The translations under genes were made by a program, and so were the position numbers. Below are positions 1-9,102 of a stretch of 18,606 nucleotides of DNA, one piece after another. Positions within the stretch are counted from its first letter, which is position 1, and each line of letters starts with the position of its first letter. The DNA comes from Coemansia sp. RSA 922 (lineage: Eukaryota > Kickxellomycota > Kickxellomycetes > Kickxellales > Kickxellaceae): assembly GCA_027577415.1 (NCBI GenBank), contig JANBQS010000413.1, forward strand, positions 1 through 18,606. The letters are read 5' to 3'. The notes under the pieces are model-generated. The model was not told where the DNA came from, ran no database searches, and saw only the letters and a program-made list of their open reading frames with translations.

Positions 1-2264
1 CCTGAGCCGTCCCTGTTGGCGTGCTTCCCCGCACATGAGATTGTTGTTTGTATTGACAATGCCTGGCTCTTTTTTTTTTCCTATTCCCACTGTCCTCTTT
101 GTTGTTGGGGGTGGGGAGGTACCTATCTGAATGCCATGCATGGCGCTTGCCCAGCAGTTGTGCCAAAGAATTTTAGAACTCAATGACTTTAAAAAGAAAA
201 CATGAGAGACACCCAAAGTACTTCCAACGCAACGCCTAACGCGGGGTAACTGGAGCAACAATTGTGCTGTTTTATTCAATAGACCAGTCTCGTTAGACCT
301 CCATTATCTTTTATAAGCCTCCACTGCCCAGATAGAATGGTAATGTCTACTGGTTTTTTTCGCCGAGTGAGCTCCGACTTGCAGCTATTGTGCTAAGCTT
401 TGTAGAAACGCCAACACAGTCTTCAAGCTTGTAACTCTTTGGATTTCGGGTGGACTCGTGGCAGTATTGAAAGCAAATCACAATGCAAATATATATGGCC
501 AAGCACTGACCTCGCTCATTGTCCACTCGATAGTAGCGTAATCATACTGGACACGGAGCTTTCAATATGCAGGGAGAGGGTCAAATAGTGCGGTTTTAGA
601 GTCAGCCATTAGTGCTTGCAATGCCGAAAGCAATGGATCCATAGCTTTTTTTTAATTCCAGAAAATGACATTTTTTGCCCCTGCATTCTGTGCAGATATT
701 AGCTACTAAAAGAAACTGAAGCAAACAATTTACATAAGAGACAATGCCGGAATCTCGGTAGTTGTTTGGGGGAAGGAGCAGCAGTAGGGCGTGTGCCAAG
801 AGGAACACAACAAGCGGCCTTTTGCCTGCCGTATTTGGGGGGGGGGGCGAGTAAAAAAAGAGGCGCCTTTTTGTCCTCATTCAGATTCGCCGCTCAAGTA
901 TGACCACACTGCCGAGCTCACAAGATAGCCGAGATACGTGCGCACTCAAAAATAGAGTATGCAATTAGCTCTGCCCGAAAAAACATGCCAGATATCGTTT
1001 GAAATGCCCTTTTTGTTTTGATGAGCTTGGTGAGCCCAAATAAGATTACCTTTTATTTGGCAGAGTTTGTTGTGACGATGCAAGATTGCAAGATAATTTT
1101 ATCACTTTGATTGTTCAAGTTTCCTTTTCAAAGACTATACCGTTGACTAATTAATTAGAAGCTGCTTTGGTATATTGCGAGTTCGTTTACGAGCCAAGCC
1201 CTTGCAGTCTTTTTGTGGCTTGGTTCTTGTATGCTATGCTTTTCCAAAGTGGTCTGAGCTTGATGGCTTGGGTAGTCCATCTGTATTTCGCCACTTTTTT
1301 GTTTAGCGCGCCTAAATAAACTTTTTTTATAACTGAGCCCGCCTTTTCAACAATGACAAGACCGTGAAATATAGTGCTATATTTGCATTACTAATTTGAA
1401 AGTCCGTGATAAATAAAAACTAGATATACAGAATGCGCTGAGGCTGTTATCTGTAAAATATATATATATATATATTAATAACGAACAACCTTGATCTAGG
1501 CCAAAAGCCTGCTATCTTCCCTTTTTGGAAGCAGAAGAAAAGTATGATTAGATTATCTGTAGCCTAGCTTCGATGAGCGTTCAGACAGTGAGCAAAATAC
1601 TTTGTTTGCCTGGTGACTCTTAAACAGAGCGGCACTTTTTAGTTACCATATAGTCGATTGTGCTAGAGTCAATTGAAAATAAGCCCCTATACCGCCATTA
1701 TCTCTTTTATTTCTTTCTGCCCTAGTTTCGCCAAGCTAAACTGACTGGTAATTTATTTTATTCTCTTTTGCAAGGTACAACGTTAATATATCGTGTCTTA
1801 AATATACACATAAATGGCCTAGATAAGATTTATTTTCTCAAATTGTACTCTGTGAGCTTGGAGAATAGACATTATAAGTTGGAGGTGGGAGGGCGCTTGA
1901 GGTGTCTATATCCAGGGAGATTGGCGAATGATTGATTAAATAGTCAAAGGCAAACCATTATGCTAACAATATACTTCATGCCCTTATATATATTTGCCTC
2001 TCGTGTTTCTATATAGTGCTGGTCAAGTCTTGTAATTGTGTGTCTCCTACCATCTAATAGCCAGATCAATAGCATTGTAGCATCAGAGACATAGTTTATC
2101 AGGTACCGGTAGCCAGTGGACAAAAGAAAAGGAGTAGACAACAGGCCTATGATAAATTCCCAGGCAATAGCAGAGAATGGGGGTATACTTCTGCATACCT
2201 ATTCACACAGACGGGACCAAATATGAACAAGTCGATGAGTTAGCTCAAAAATCGATGCGAAAGT
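1..2264. other. AT-rich intergenic region, no gene seen
   Basis: I find no convincing gene in this 2.2 kb. Open frames are short, often begin at non-ATG codons, and several run through homopolymer tracts (for example the G run near 838-848, which yields a proline run on the minus strand). An 18-bp (AT)9 microsatellite lies at 1458-1475. An open frame enters from the left edge on the plus strand (1 to about 183) and a possible minus-strand ATG lies at 36, but both are too short to assign. The region could hold UTRs of a gene beyond the left edge. Confidence 0.5.
1458..1475. repeat. (AT)9 microsatellite
   Basis: This is an uninterrupted AT dinucleotide run of 18 bases inside the AT-rich spacer. 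It is a simple-sequence repeat with no sign of function. Confidence 0.9.
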
Positions 2265-2346
2265 GGTCAGATGGCCGAGTGGTCTAAGGCGTCACGTTAA
2301 GGCCGTGATCTCTTCGGAGGCGTGGGTTCGAGTCCCACTCTGATCA
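2265..2346 (+). tRNA. tRNA-Leu, anticodon AAG
   Basis: This is a complete type-II (long variable arm) nuclear tRNA, 82 nt without CCA. The acceptor stem pairs 2265-2271 (GGTCAGA) with 2339-2345 (TCTGATC), with one G-T wobble, and the discriminator is A2346. The D stem is GCC/GGC. The anticodon stem TCACG/CGTGA encloses loop TTAAGGC, giving anticodon AAG at 2299-2301; A34 would be read as inosine. The variable arm is CTC-TTCG-GAG. The T arm GTGGG/CCCAC carries loop TTCGAGT. There is no intron. The A box is near 2272-2282, the B box is GGTTCGAGTCC (2325-2335), and a T6 run at 2355-2360 serves as pol III terminator. Confidence 0.97.
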
Positions 2347-2354
2347 ATTCTTTA

Positions 2355-2360
2355 TTTTTT
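2355..2360 (+). terminator. RNA polymerase III T-run terminator
   Basis: Six consecutive T residues lie 8 nt past the mature 3' end of tRNA-Leu. This is the usual pol III termination signal. Confidence 0.8.
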
Positions 2361-2975
2361 GCATTTATTTTATTATTTGGAGCCGGGCGATCCAGGCTTG
2401 AGCATGTAAATCATCCATCGCTCAACTCACTGAGTGGTCATGCTCTGTCTTTTTTTGGTGCTCACCTCACCCTATTATTGAGGGCAGTGTTAAACGGCTT
2501 TATTAACATGAAGTGACTAAATCCGCCCCTTGTTTTTGACTCTTTTTTACCATGGTTATCTTTTCCCACCCGTCCTATCTCTCTGCGACTAGTTATTTTG
2601 GATAACCCACGGCTGAGACTACCACAGGTAATTGCCACCTCTTTATCTGGTTTATTACTGGAGGCATTGTTAGCATTAAAGCATTTATTTCCCAATAGCC
2701 GATATGGCAGTGCTTTCCTTGACTACAACATATTATAACGACATGCACCTTTGATATAGTCCATTTAATAGCTGAACGGATTTGCATACTTGTTCCAAAC
2801 TTTAGCCAAGCAAGAACACTAACTGCTCTGTCCATACAGCCTAGTTAACGGTATATTAGTGCCCGACTCATGTCACATACACAAAAACAAACGCTTTCGG
2901 CTAGAAAATTATGTCAACATTTGTAACAAATAAAAGAAAAAAGTATTGGAAATTGAAATGTATTACTGAGCAAGG
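2361..2975. other. spacer between tRNA-Leu and acyl-CoA synthetase
   Basis: There is no supported gene here. Two overlapping minus-strand open frames (about 2462-2695 and 2593-2835) are short; the first starts at TTG and the second at an ATG in poor context. Part of this region should be the 3' UTR of the acyl-CoA synthetase, whose stop codon is at 2976-2978 on the minus strand. Confidence 0.5.
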
Positions 2976-4988
2976 CTAGTCCTTGCTGGACTTTGACTCT
3001 AGCTCGGCGTAGAGGCGCTCAAGAGTTGGCTTGTATAGGTCCTTGGCAACAGGACGCTTGACCTTAAACGTCGGCGTCAGGATATTGTTTTCAACAGAAA
3101 AGGGCTTGGACTCCAAGAATATGTTCTTGGGGATCTCAAAGCCCTTTAGGCCATTCTTACGGCCCCAAGCATCAAACACGCGAATAAAGTGACTGGTGAT
3201 ATCAGGGTGTAGGCAGAGATCGGCATACGACAAATCCTGAGCGGCCAAGTGAGCAAGGGCAGGAGTATCGGTAATCTCGCGACGCAAAAACTCCTCGTTG
3301 GGTACGACGACGGCAACTACAGTGCTTTGCAGAGAGTCGCCGTGGATATAGGTTTGGTCAACCAGCGGGCTATTGGTGTAGATGATCTCGATGCGCTCAG
3401 GAGCCACATATTCGCCTTGCGAGAGCTTGAACATGTTCTTTCTGCGATCAATGATAACCAAGTTGCCGCGCTCGTCGAATGTGCCAATATCGCCCGTAAA
3501 CATCCAGCCATCAGCGGACTTTGCCTCGGCGGTGAGATCAGGGCGTTTGTAGTACTCGACAAATACATTGTTGCCCTTGACGCAAATCTCGCCACACGGG
3601 TTCTCAGAAGTGCTGTCGGCGACGTAGTTCATCTCGGGAACGCTGATAAGCTTGTACATGCAGTTGCCCAACGCACAGCCGACGTTACCTGCTTGAATAT
3701 TGGTCGGGAGCGATATGCCACAGGGACCAGAGGACTCGGTCATGCCATACCCCTCTAGAACGGTTGCCGAAAAGGCAATGCGCATAAAGTCCAAGACGTC
3801 AGAAGAGATGGGCGCGGATCCAGAGATGATTAGTCGCAAGTTGCCACCAAACTTTTGGCATACCGTGTTAAACACAAGGCGATCCCACAGCCAGTGCTTG
3901 TTGGAGCCGTGCCTGAGGTTCTCCTTCTTGGAGTTGTAAGCGTGGTTGAACAGCATGCTGGCTACACCGCCCTTGGCCTTGACCTGGGCCCAGACTTGAT
4001 CGTGGATGCGATTGAAAATACGCGGAACGCCGACCAGGATCGATGGCTTAAGCTCGCTGATGTCGTCGAGTATCTTGCGGATATCTCCCTGGTTAAACCC
4101 AACTCGTACGCCATGACCAATAAGAACGGCGTGGAGACAACGCTCGAGAGCGTGAGCCAGAGGTAGGATCGAGAGATGTACATCGTTGTTGTCAACGTGC
4201 GGAAAAGAGCCGAGCGCAATCCGCTCACTGATGCAGTTTACAATAGACAGGAAGCCCATGTGTGAGATAACGACGCCCTTTGGAATTCCCGTAGTTCCCG
4301 AGGTATAACATATGGTACATGTATCATTAACGGCAGCAGGTGTCTCTGGTAGCGGAGCGAGAGCGTCCTGTGCGCCCAAAGCTGCAACATCGTCCAGCGT
4401 TATAAGCTTGGCACTGTCGGGAATATTCGTAGAATCGGCATACTCGGCCGGGATCTGTCCAAAGACAACAACAGTCTTGACCAGAGGTAGAGATGGCCAA
4501 AGCTCGAAAAGGATGGCAAGCTTCTCGGGAGCAATAGCAATCAGCGTCATCTCAGTCTCGATTGCCATGTATTTGATGGCGTCGATACCCAATGTGTCAT
4601 ACATGGGCACGGTGACATAGTTGTAAATATAGGAGGCATGGTCGACGATGGACCACTCGATGCGGTTGGGCGAAAGGATACCAATGCAAGACTTATGAGC
4701 GACGCCGAGCTTGGAAAGGCCGGACCCGACGTTGGAGGCGGTCTGGTTGAGCTCGCCAAAGGTCATCCACGAGTAGGGACCGGGCTTGCCGTCGGCATCA
4801 AAGGGACGGTAGCCCAAGCAAGCGGCGTCCTTACCAGCGAGCTCCATACCGCGCAGAAAGTTGTCGTGCATATTGTTTACACCCTCACGGTTGGCAGTCA
4901 GCTGTCCATCTGTCTTGTTGGCAGCGATGCGAGGCTTAGTCTCGCCCGGAATGGCAGGTGCGCCCGGAACTTCGATTGAGCAAGACAT
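2976..4988 (-). CDS. long-chain fatty acid--CoA ligase (acyl-CoA synthetase)
   Basis: The enzyme activates fatty acids to acyl-CoA through an acyl-AMP intermediate, feeding lipid synthesis and beta-oxidation. From the ATG at 4988 it has 670 residues, a normal length for fungal Faa/ACSL enzymes. Visible motifs are the AMP-binding P-loop YTSGTTGIPKG (228-238), the adenine-site GYGMTE (413-418), WMFTGD (495-500), and the fatty acyl-CoA synthetase signature from about 493 to 534, which includes IDRRKN and SQGEYVAPE. The C-terminal LTPTFKVKR (637-645) holds the likely catalytic lysine. The frame stays open upstream of this ATG to about 5417, but that stretch has no ATG and low coding character. 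No peroxisomal SKL-type tail is present (it ends in SKD). The start is uncertain: this ATG has a poor context (T at -3), and a spliced upstream start is described separately. The family call is firm; the exact paralogue (FAA1/4-like or FAA2-like) is not. Confidence 0.95.
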   Translation of the reverse strand: MSCSIEVPGAPAIPGETKPRIAANKTDGQLTANREGVNNMHDNFLRGMELAGKDAACLGYRPFDADGKPGPYSWMTFGELNQTASNVGSGLSKLGVAHKSCIGILSPNRIEWSIVDHASYIYNYVTVPMYDTLGIDAIKYMAIETEMTLIAIAPEKLAILFELWPSLPLVKTVVVFGQIPAEYADSTNIPDSAKLITLDDVAALGAQDALAPLPETPAAVNDTCTICYTSGTTGIPKGVVISHMGFLSIVNCISERIALGSFPHVDNNDVHLSILPLAHALERCLHAVLIGHGVRVGFNQGDIRKILDDISELKPSILVGVPRIFNRIHDQVWAQVKAKGGVASMLFNHAYNSKKENLRHGSNKHWLWDRLVFNTVCQKFGGNLRLIISGSAPISSDVLDFMRIAFSATVLEGYGMTESSGPCGISLPTNIQAGNVGCALGNCMYKLISVPEMNYVADSTSENPCGEICVKGNNVFVEYYKRPDLTAEAKSADGWMFTGDIGTFDERGNLVIIDRRKNMFKLSQGEYVAPERIEIIYTNSPLVDQTYIHGDSLQSTVVAVVVPNEEFLRREITDTPALAHLAAQDLSYADLCLHPDITSHFIRVFDAWGRKNGLKGFEIPKNIFLESKPFSVENNILTPTFKVKRPVAKDLYKPTLERLYAELESKSSKD

Positions 4989-5013
4989 GAATACGGTGGT
5001 GGCTGTGGATTTT

Positions 5014-5573
5014 CTACAAACATTTAAACAGGTGACAATTCCAGTATGTTTGTTAGCAGCAGGGGTCTCTTTTTCTAAAAAGTATCCATTTCTATACCAG
5101 CAAATGCAGCGAGTGAGTAGGGGAGGTGTCAGCTGCACTACAATCCGGGGCACTGAAGCCCTGCAGAAGAAAATGAAGGAAAAAGCGGAAGTATGTTGCT
5201 GTACAAAGTGTAAATCCCTTGATAAGCGGCACTTCACACGCACTTTCACTTTCTCACATATTACCGAGAGCGTCAAAAGTTCAAGCCTGAGTTTGGGGTT
5301 AGGGCAGGAGAACACACCTGTAGGGACCACCCTCTTCTCAACAGGGTCCTGAGCTTTGTGAGCAATGTGGCGCCCGGCACAAACACTGCGCTTGAGACGT
5401 ACCTTGTCAAGTAGCAAACGAGCAACGTAAGTAGTTGGTGCTGTTGGACAACCCAGTAAAAGTAAAGGTCAGCGCAGTCGTCACAAAATAAAGCGAGAGA
5501 AATAAGCCAGAAAACAAAGCGAAAATGAAATCAAGAGAAAAGAAATGCGTACCAAGTCATTGTTCTCTTCCAT
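5014..5573 (-). other. possible two 5' exons and two introns of the acyl-CoA synthetase gene
   Basis: On the minus strand an ATG at 5573 sits in a strong context (ACA-ATG-G). Seven codons later (exon 5573..5553) comes a GTACGC donor. Intron 1 (5552..5441, 112 nt) contains GCGCTGACC and ends in CCAACAG. Exon 2 (5440..5403, 38 nt) ends CAAG followed by the donor GTACGT. Intron 2 (5402..5014, 389 nt) contains the branch-like GCTAACA and ends in TTTGTAG. The third exon (5013 onward) joins in frame to the ATG at 4988, adding 28 residues without a stop. The same exons could instead be 5' UTR. Signals are good, but the second intron is long for a compact genome. Confidence 0.45.
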
Positions 5574-5917
5574 TGTCAGGCTGCTCTTGTATTTGTAGAC
5601 TCAGAGCAAGCAAAAAAAAAGAATGATCAGCGTGGATAGTTCATACTCTTCTTGCGAATGCGCTGGGCTAAATCTCGGGGCTAGCATGTCAGAAAAGGGC
5701 AAATCACAGGGGCATGGACACCCCCTTTCTCCACTTCCTGCGGGCCAGATCAACAGGCCCTTCCTACTTGGGTTTTTCCGCCAGGTATCCGATTAAGAAA
5801 AAGTCTATACAGGTCAGCAACAAAGAAAAGGAGCAAGTGAGCAAAGTGGTATCATGTACACATTGGTAACCATAATCGCTATGTAAGGAGCCGAATGTCT
5901 GGCAGCAGGCGGTGGTC
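5574..5917. other. upstream region of acyl-CoA synthetase gene, no gene seen
   Basis: This should be the promoter side of the minus-strand acyl-CoA synthetase gene. I see short inverted repeats (GGGCC and GGCCC arms around 5743-5761, and a G4/C5 pair around 5710-5727) but no coding region and no motif I can name with confidence. Confidence 0.4.
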
Positions 5918-6012
5918 TATCAACACAGAGTATTCGCCAGTGACCTCAGTTCGTGCCCATACAGGGTTCCAATACAACGACTCAATCATCATTATATCAA
6001 CACAGAGTATTC
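5918..6012. repeat. two copies of an 18-bp direct repeat flanking a dispersed repeat core
   Basis: TATCAACACAGAGTATTC occurs exactly at 5918-5935 and 5995-6012, with a 77-bp period. Between them, 5956-5975 (CCCATACAGGGTTCCAATAC) matches the reverse complement of 9737-9756 at 19 of 20 positions, and weaker similarity continues for about 25 bases past the core. This looks like a small interspersed or decayed repeat rather than a gene. Short open frames cross it on both strands. Confidence 0.65.
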
Positions 6013-6397
6013 CTAACGTTTCGGGAGACACAGGCCTCGCCAATGCGGTTGGGGCGATACTCCATATGGTAGTAGGATTTACTGGCAAAACTTTAGGATG
6101 ATTTTCTTTGGTCTCTAGAAAAACGGCAATACTCCAGAGCCACTCCAGCGTTCACAGCCCAAGGATACTACCAAGAAGCCGTGACCTACATGCTGCTACG
6201 ACGGCTGCCAACAAGCAGCCATCATCAATGTATCAGCGCAAAGGCACCTTCTAAGCCATTATCTCCAACATTACCACTAACAACTCCGACACGTTATTGC
6301 CTTCCTGTGTTGCAACAAGCGGAGGGACAATAGGAAAGAATCTAAATTCTTTTTTTTGTTCAATTTGGGCTCGCTATGTGAAAGTCTGCGGAATTTA
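6013..6397. other. intergenic, no assigned gene
   Basis: Several short frames are open on the plus strand here (for example about 6103 to 6331), with splice-like CTAG acceptors. None has a start codon, recognisable domain or consistent partner exon, so I leave them unassigned. The region should contain the 3' UTR of the minus-strand exons at 6655..6398. Confidence 0.35.
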
Positions 6398-6655
6398 TCA
6401 ATATGACTTGTCAATCCGATTATCGGCAGGTTCTTTGCAAAAACTGTCAATCAGCTGCCTCCAGAAAGCCTTATCTTTGGACTTTTCTTCATAGACGATC
6501 AGCCACTCAATGGGGCGGGCGTACACACTTTTGTAAGATTTTCGCTGTCACTCTCTAGCAATCAATTAGCCCTGGTATTGTCCCCACCCACAGTGGCTTG
6601 CGCTTCTCTGAGGTGGCTGAAGCAATCGTTGTGAGGGCACAGTTACTGATCCGAT
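6398..6655 (-). CDS. two coding-like 3'-terminal exons of an unrecognised gene (partial)
   Basis: On the minus strand, 6544..6398 encodes 48 residues and a TGA. The peptide is rich in W, Y, K and E, with a segment reading SVYARPIEWLIVYEE. Upstream, 6655..6588 is open in a compatible frame. A 43-nt intron between them (6587..6545) starts GTGGGG, contains the branch-like GGCTAATTG and ends GTGACAG; joining the exons keeps the frame. The upstream exon is preceded by an acceptor-like TTCACAG. I find no start codon: any first exon would have to overlap the 5' part of the Zwilch gene on the opposite strand, or the locus is a 5'-truncated relic. The opposite strand is also open here, so the call is tentative. 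No family is recognised. Confidence 0.4.
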
Positions 6656-6750
6656 CTGTGAATCAAGCATGTTGACCACAATTTATTGGCGGGTGTTTGC
6701 TTCAGGCTGTTCTTTCTTGCCTCTCCTTGCCTCAATTTCGCTATCTCATA

Positions 6751-9081
6751 ATGTCTATTCAGCTTACCAAGGGCTTATTGAGCGCGTTTGTTGACAGTGC
6801 TGGCGTCAAGGCATGCCAGACATTGTCTGCTGACAGCACTCTGACACCGCTTGTGTTTGCAAATTCAGTTTTGTTATGGCTTGTCCCTTCCTACGTCAAC
6901 CATCCACTAAGACGTGTACTGGGTCTCTCCACCTCGTTTATTATTATTTCTGCTCATGCTTCCGAAAAGTCCGATCAGCCAAAGCTTACACTAAGTCCGA
7001 CTCAAAACGTTGTCTGCGGCACTGATCCGCTGGCCACTTGGGCTTCGCTGGCGTCGGCTGCAGATAGTTTCAGAGCTATGTCGCAGTACTCCTACGACTG
7101 GGCCATTCAGAAACTGGAGCCATTGGACAGGAATCGAGCGAGAATGCTCACTGCTCAGTACGCGCAGATCCTGCCCGAGTTGTGTCGCGATGCCTACGAC
7201 CAGGAGCAAGACAACGACAGAGCGAGTACTTTGGCACTACCCATGCTCGTGTTCACTAGGGAAATCGAACAGGTAGCAGCTAAGTGGCCCTTTTACTTGG
7301 CTGTATTTAGCCCAGGCACTCCATCCGATTTTGCCAACGTTATTGCCGTCAAGCACACCGGATCGCAAGCCAGTACTGGTACGCTGATTCTTTCAGAAAG
7401 GAACAATACGACGAGCTATTCGACTATACAGCACTGGGCGGAATACGACTTGCTTGGCTCACCCGCCCAGTCAACAGAGTCACTAAAGGATGATGTACGG
7501 TTTTTAGCTGGACTGTCTGTTCACTCAGCGACGGGCGATCAGCCAGCCGACCCTGATATTGACGCCGAGCAAATGGACGTGGGTGATGGTGGCGAGACCG
7601 AGTCAGTCTCGTCTGAGCTTCTCTCATCGCCCACTTCGTTTGTCACACTGCACAGCGTATGGGCAGTCGAGCCTAAAGATGGCAACTGTAGCCTAGATCT
7701 CCCGCCTCTGCCGCCGTCGTCAGCTCAGTGGATGCTTGAGCTAGTGAGTACGCCTCTCGCCTTGGAACCCGAGGCGAACAAGTCGCTCAAGGCACTGTAT
7801 ATGGAGATTAAGCGACTGGAGACTTGGTGCGCCTGTTGGATGTCTGGGACAAGGTGGGTCGATACTTTAGGCAAAGATGGGGGCGACAATGGCACATATT
7901 CGCTGCATCCCTGGCAAGCTCTCGACAGAAATAGCTCTGGCGACGTCGATGTTATAACAGCCGACAAGGACATGAAATCGGTCGGGCAGGGCTTGAATAG
8001 ACACCGTGAGCTGTTTGGAAAGCGTGTTGACGAGTTTATCGACACCTCCATATATGACACGCGAGGAAGCACTACATTGGGTCGACTCGGGCGAGCTAAG
8101 GATATCCACAGCCTAAGCGGGTTTCCAGTTCGTGAAGACCTGGATTTTACTGAGCGGCTGTGGAATCTGTCACACTACGCCTACGACGACAGCGACTTGT
8201 CTGAGGTCATCGCAGCCATTGCTGAGGGCCTAGAGACACGCAAGCTGCAGCCATATATTCACCACAGCCACGCCGACCGCCGCATATCGCCGCTGGCCCA
8301 ACTAATCCGCGACTTGCTGCACATGGCTCAGCAAAAGACGCTAGTCGATGAAGAGGCCGAGCGAGAGCGATTGGCTGGCCAGCTTGATATGTGGATTGAA
8401 GAGCAACCGCTAGATGCATTTGTCTACATTGGGCTTCACAAGTTGCGAGCCGATTTTTGGTTTTACTTTGTCGCTGGTCATCTGGCTACGCCCAAGCAAA
8501 TGGAGTCGTATTTGTCTGATGACGATATGGAGCCAGATCGCCTTATTGCTGGATTCTGGAGGCTGCTCAGAGTACTTGAGGTCTGGTGGCTCGTGCAACA
8601 AGCAGTTCCAGGCATGCCGCGCCACTTTGCCTCACAGATCGTGGGCGCTCTATTGAGCCACTTTGAAGCCACAACGACAGAACCAACAGTTGCGGCTGAT
8701 CGTGGCGAGCAGTCGGAAGGCGATGCTGGCGGAGAAGTCAACGGCGCTAATGGATCGACGGCGCGTCTACATGAAGCACGGTTGAGGATTACTATGTACT
8801 TGCCTCTGTATTCGGCCGAAGTACAAGAGTTTGTGGCATCGATTGTGGACGGGTTTGACCCAGCGCGATACGTAATTGCAGCAATGAGTGAGCCGTCAGC
8901 CGTAGCAGCAAAGTGCCGGCTGACTCAGCTTACCAGAAACCCAGCTCAAATAGACGCGCAGTTCGGTCGCGAAGACGACGAGCACATCCACGACCACTTG
9001 GCCATAGATGACAATGCTGCTACTGGAGATGTCAACGCTGCCGAGGACAGCTATACTGCGTTTGAGGCTCGGCTGTTCTAG
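6751..9081 (+). CDS. Zwilch-like RZZ complex subunit (kinetochore)
   Basis: Zwilch belongs to the Rod-Zw10-Zwilch complex of the outer kinetochore, which recruits Spindly/dynein and Mad1-Mad2 to unattached kinetochores for the spindle checkpoint. This 776-residue protein is longer than animal Zwilch (about 590). It shows blocks in family order: PPLPPS (318-323), a helix SLKALYMEIKRLETW (345-359), VREDLDFTERLW (460-471), LQPYIH (499-504), LAQLIR (515-520) and IGLHKLRADFWFYF (560-573). I matched these to the animal family from memory. Extra length comes from acidic, low-complexity inserts (about 262-295, 640-672 and 741-768). The start is the ATG at 6751 (A at -3); the frame is open 18 codons further upstream but without an ATG. 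No intron is seen. It is tail-to-tail with the ARL2-type gene, 21 bp away. Confidence 0.82.
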   Translation: MSIQLTKGLLSAFVDSAGVKACQTLSADSTLTPLVFANSVLLWLVPSYVNHPLRRVLGLSTSFIIISAHASEKSDQPKLTLSPTQNVVCGTDPLATWASLASAADSFRAMSQYSYDWAIQKLEPLDRNRARMLTAQYAQILPELCRDAYDQEQDNDRASTLALPMLVFTREIEQVAAKWPFYLAVFSPGTPSDFANVIAVKHTGSQASTGTLILSERNNTTSYSTIQHWAEYDLLGSPAQSTESLKDDVRFLAGLSVHSATGDQPADPDIDAEQMDVGDGGETESVSSELLSSPTSFVTLHSVWAVEPKDGNCSLDLPPLPPSSAQWMLELVSTPLALEPEANKSLKALYMEIKRLETWCACWMSGTRWVDTLGKDGGDNGTYSLHPWQALDRNSSGDVDVITADKDMKSVGQGLNRHRELFGKRVDEFIDTSIYDTRGSTTLGRLGRAKDIHSLSGFPVREDLDFTERLWNLSHYAYDDSDLSEVIAAIAEGLETRKLQPYIHHSHADRRISPLAQLIRDLLHMAQQKTLVDEEAERERLAGQLDMWIEEQPLDAFVYIGLHKLRADFWFYFVAGHLATPKQMESYLSDDDMEPDRLIAGFWRLLRVLEVWWLVQQAVPGMPRHFASQIVGALLSHFEATTTEPTVAADRGEQSEGDAGGEVNGANGSTARLHEARLRITMYLPLYSAEVQEFVASIVDGFDPARYVIAAMSEPSAVAAKCRLTQLTRNPAQIDAQFGREDDEHIHDHLAIDDNAATGDVNAAEDSYTAFEARLF

Positions 9082-9102
9082 ATGTTGGATTCATTAATGG
9101 CA
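9082..9102. other. 21-bp convergent intergenic gap
   Basis: Only 21 bp separate the TAG of the Zwilch-like gene from the stop of the ARL2-type gene on the other strand. The 3' UTRs of both must therefore extend into each other's coding sequence and form antisense overlaps. Confidence 0.9.

Noticed and set aside
1..36. Possible minus-strand start codon of a gene leaving the left edge
   Set aside because: Only twelve codons are visible and the context is weak, so it cannot be supported.
602..880. 92-codon minus-strand frame with ATG start
   Set aside because: It has a proline run from a G homopolymer, a low-complexity leucine run, a weak start context and no domain.
1944..2141. 65-codon minus-strand frame near the tRNA
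   Set aside because: It starts at TTG, has no domain, and lies in AT-rich spacer.
3249..3758. 169-codon plus-strand frame
   Set aside because: It lies fully antisense to the well-supported acyl-CoA synthetase coding sequence and is a codon-bias shadow.
4861..5352. 163-codon plus-strand frame across the 5' end of the acyl-CoA synthetase
   Set aside because: It is antisense to the N-terminal coding part and the putative intron, with no recognisable domain.
4989..5417. In-frame N-terminal extension of the acyl-CoA synthetase by 143 residues
   Set aside because: It would start at a TTG, has poor protein character, makes the enzyme far longer than the family, and is better explained as intron or UTR.
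5895..6101. 68-codon plus-strand frame and its 69-codon antisense frame
   Set aside because: The segment is spanned by the direct repeat and the dispersed repeat core; a repeat explains it better than a gene.
6429..6636. Plus-strand frame opposite the minus-strand exons at 6398-6655
   Set aside because: It is open with a possible splice acceptor at about 6429, but the minus-strand reading has more natural composition and a better intron; it cannot be fully excluded.
6697..6750. 18-codon N-terminal extension of Zwilch
   Set aside because: The upstream start is TTG; the first in-frame ATG at 6751 has a good context.
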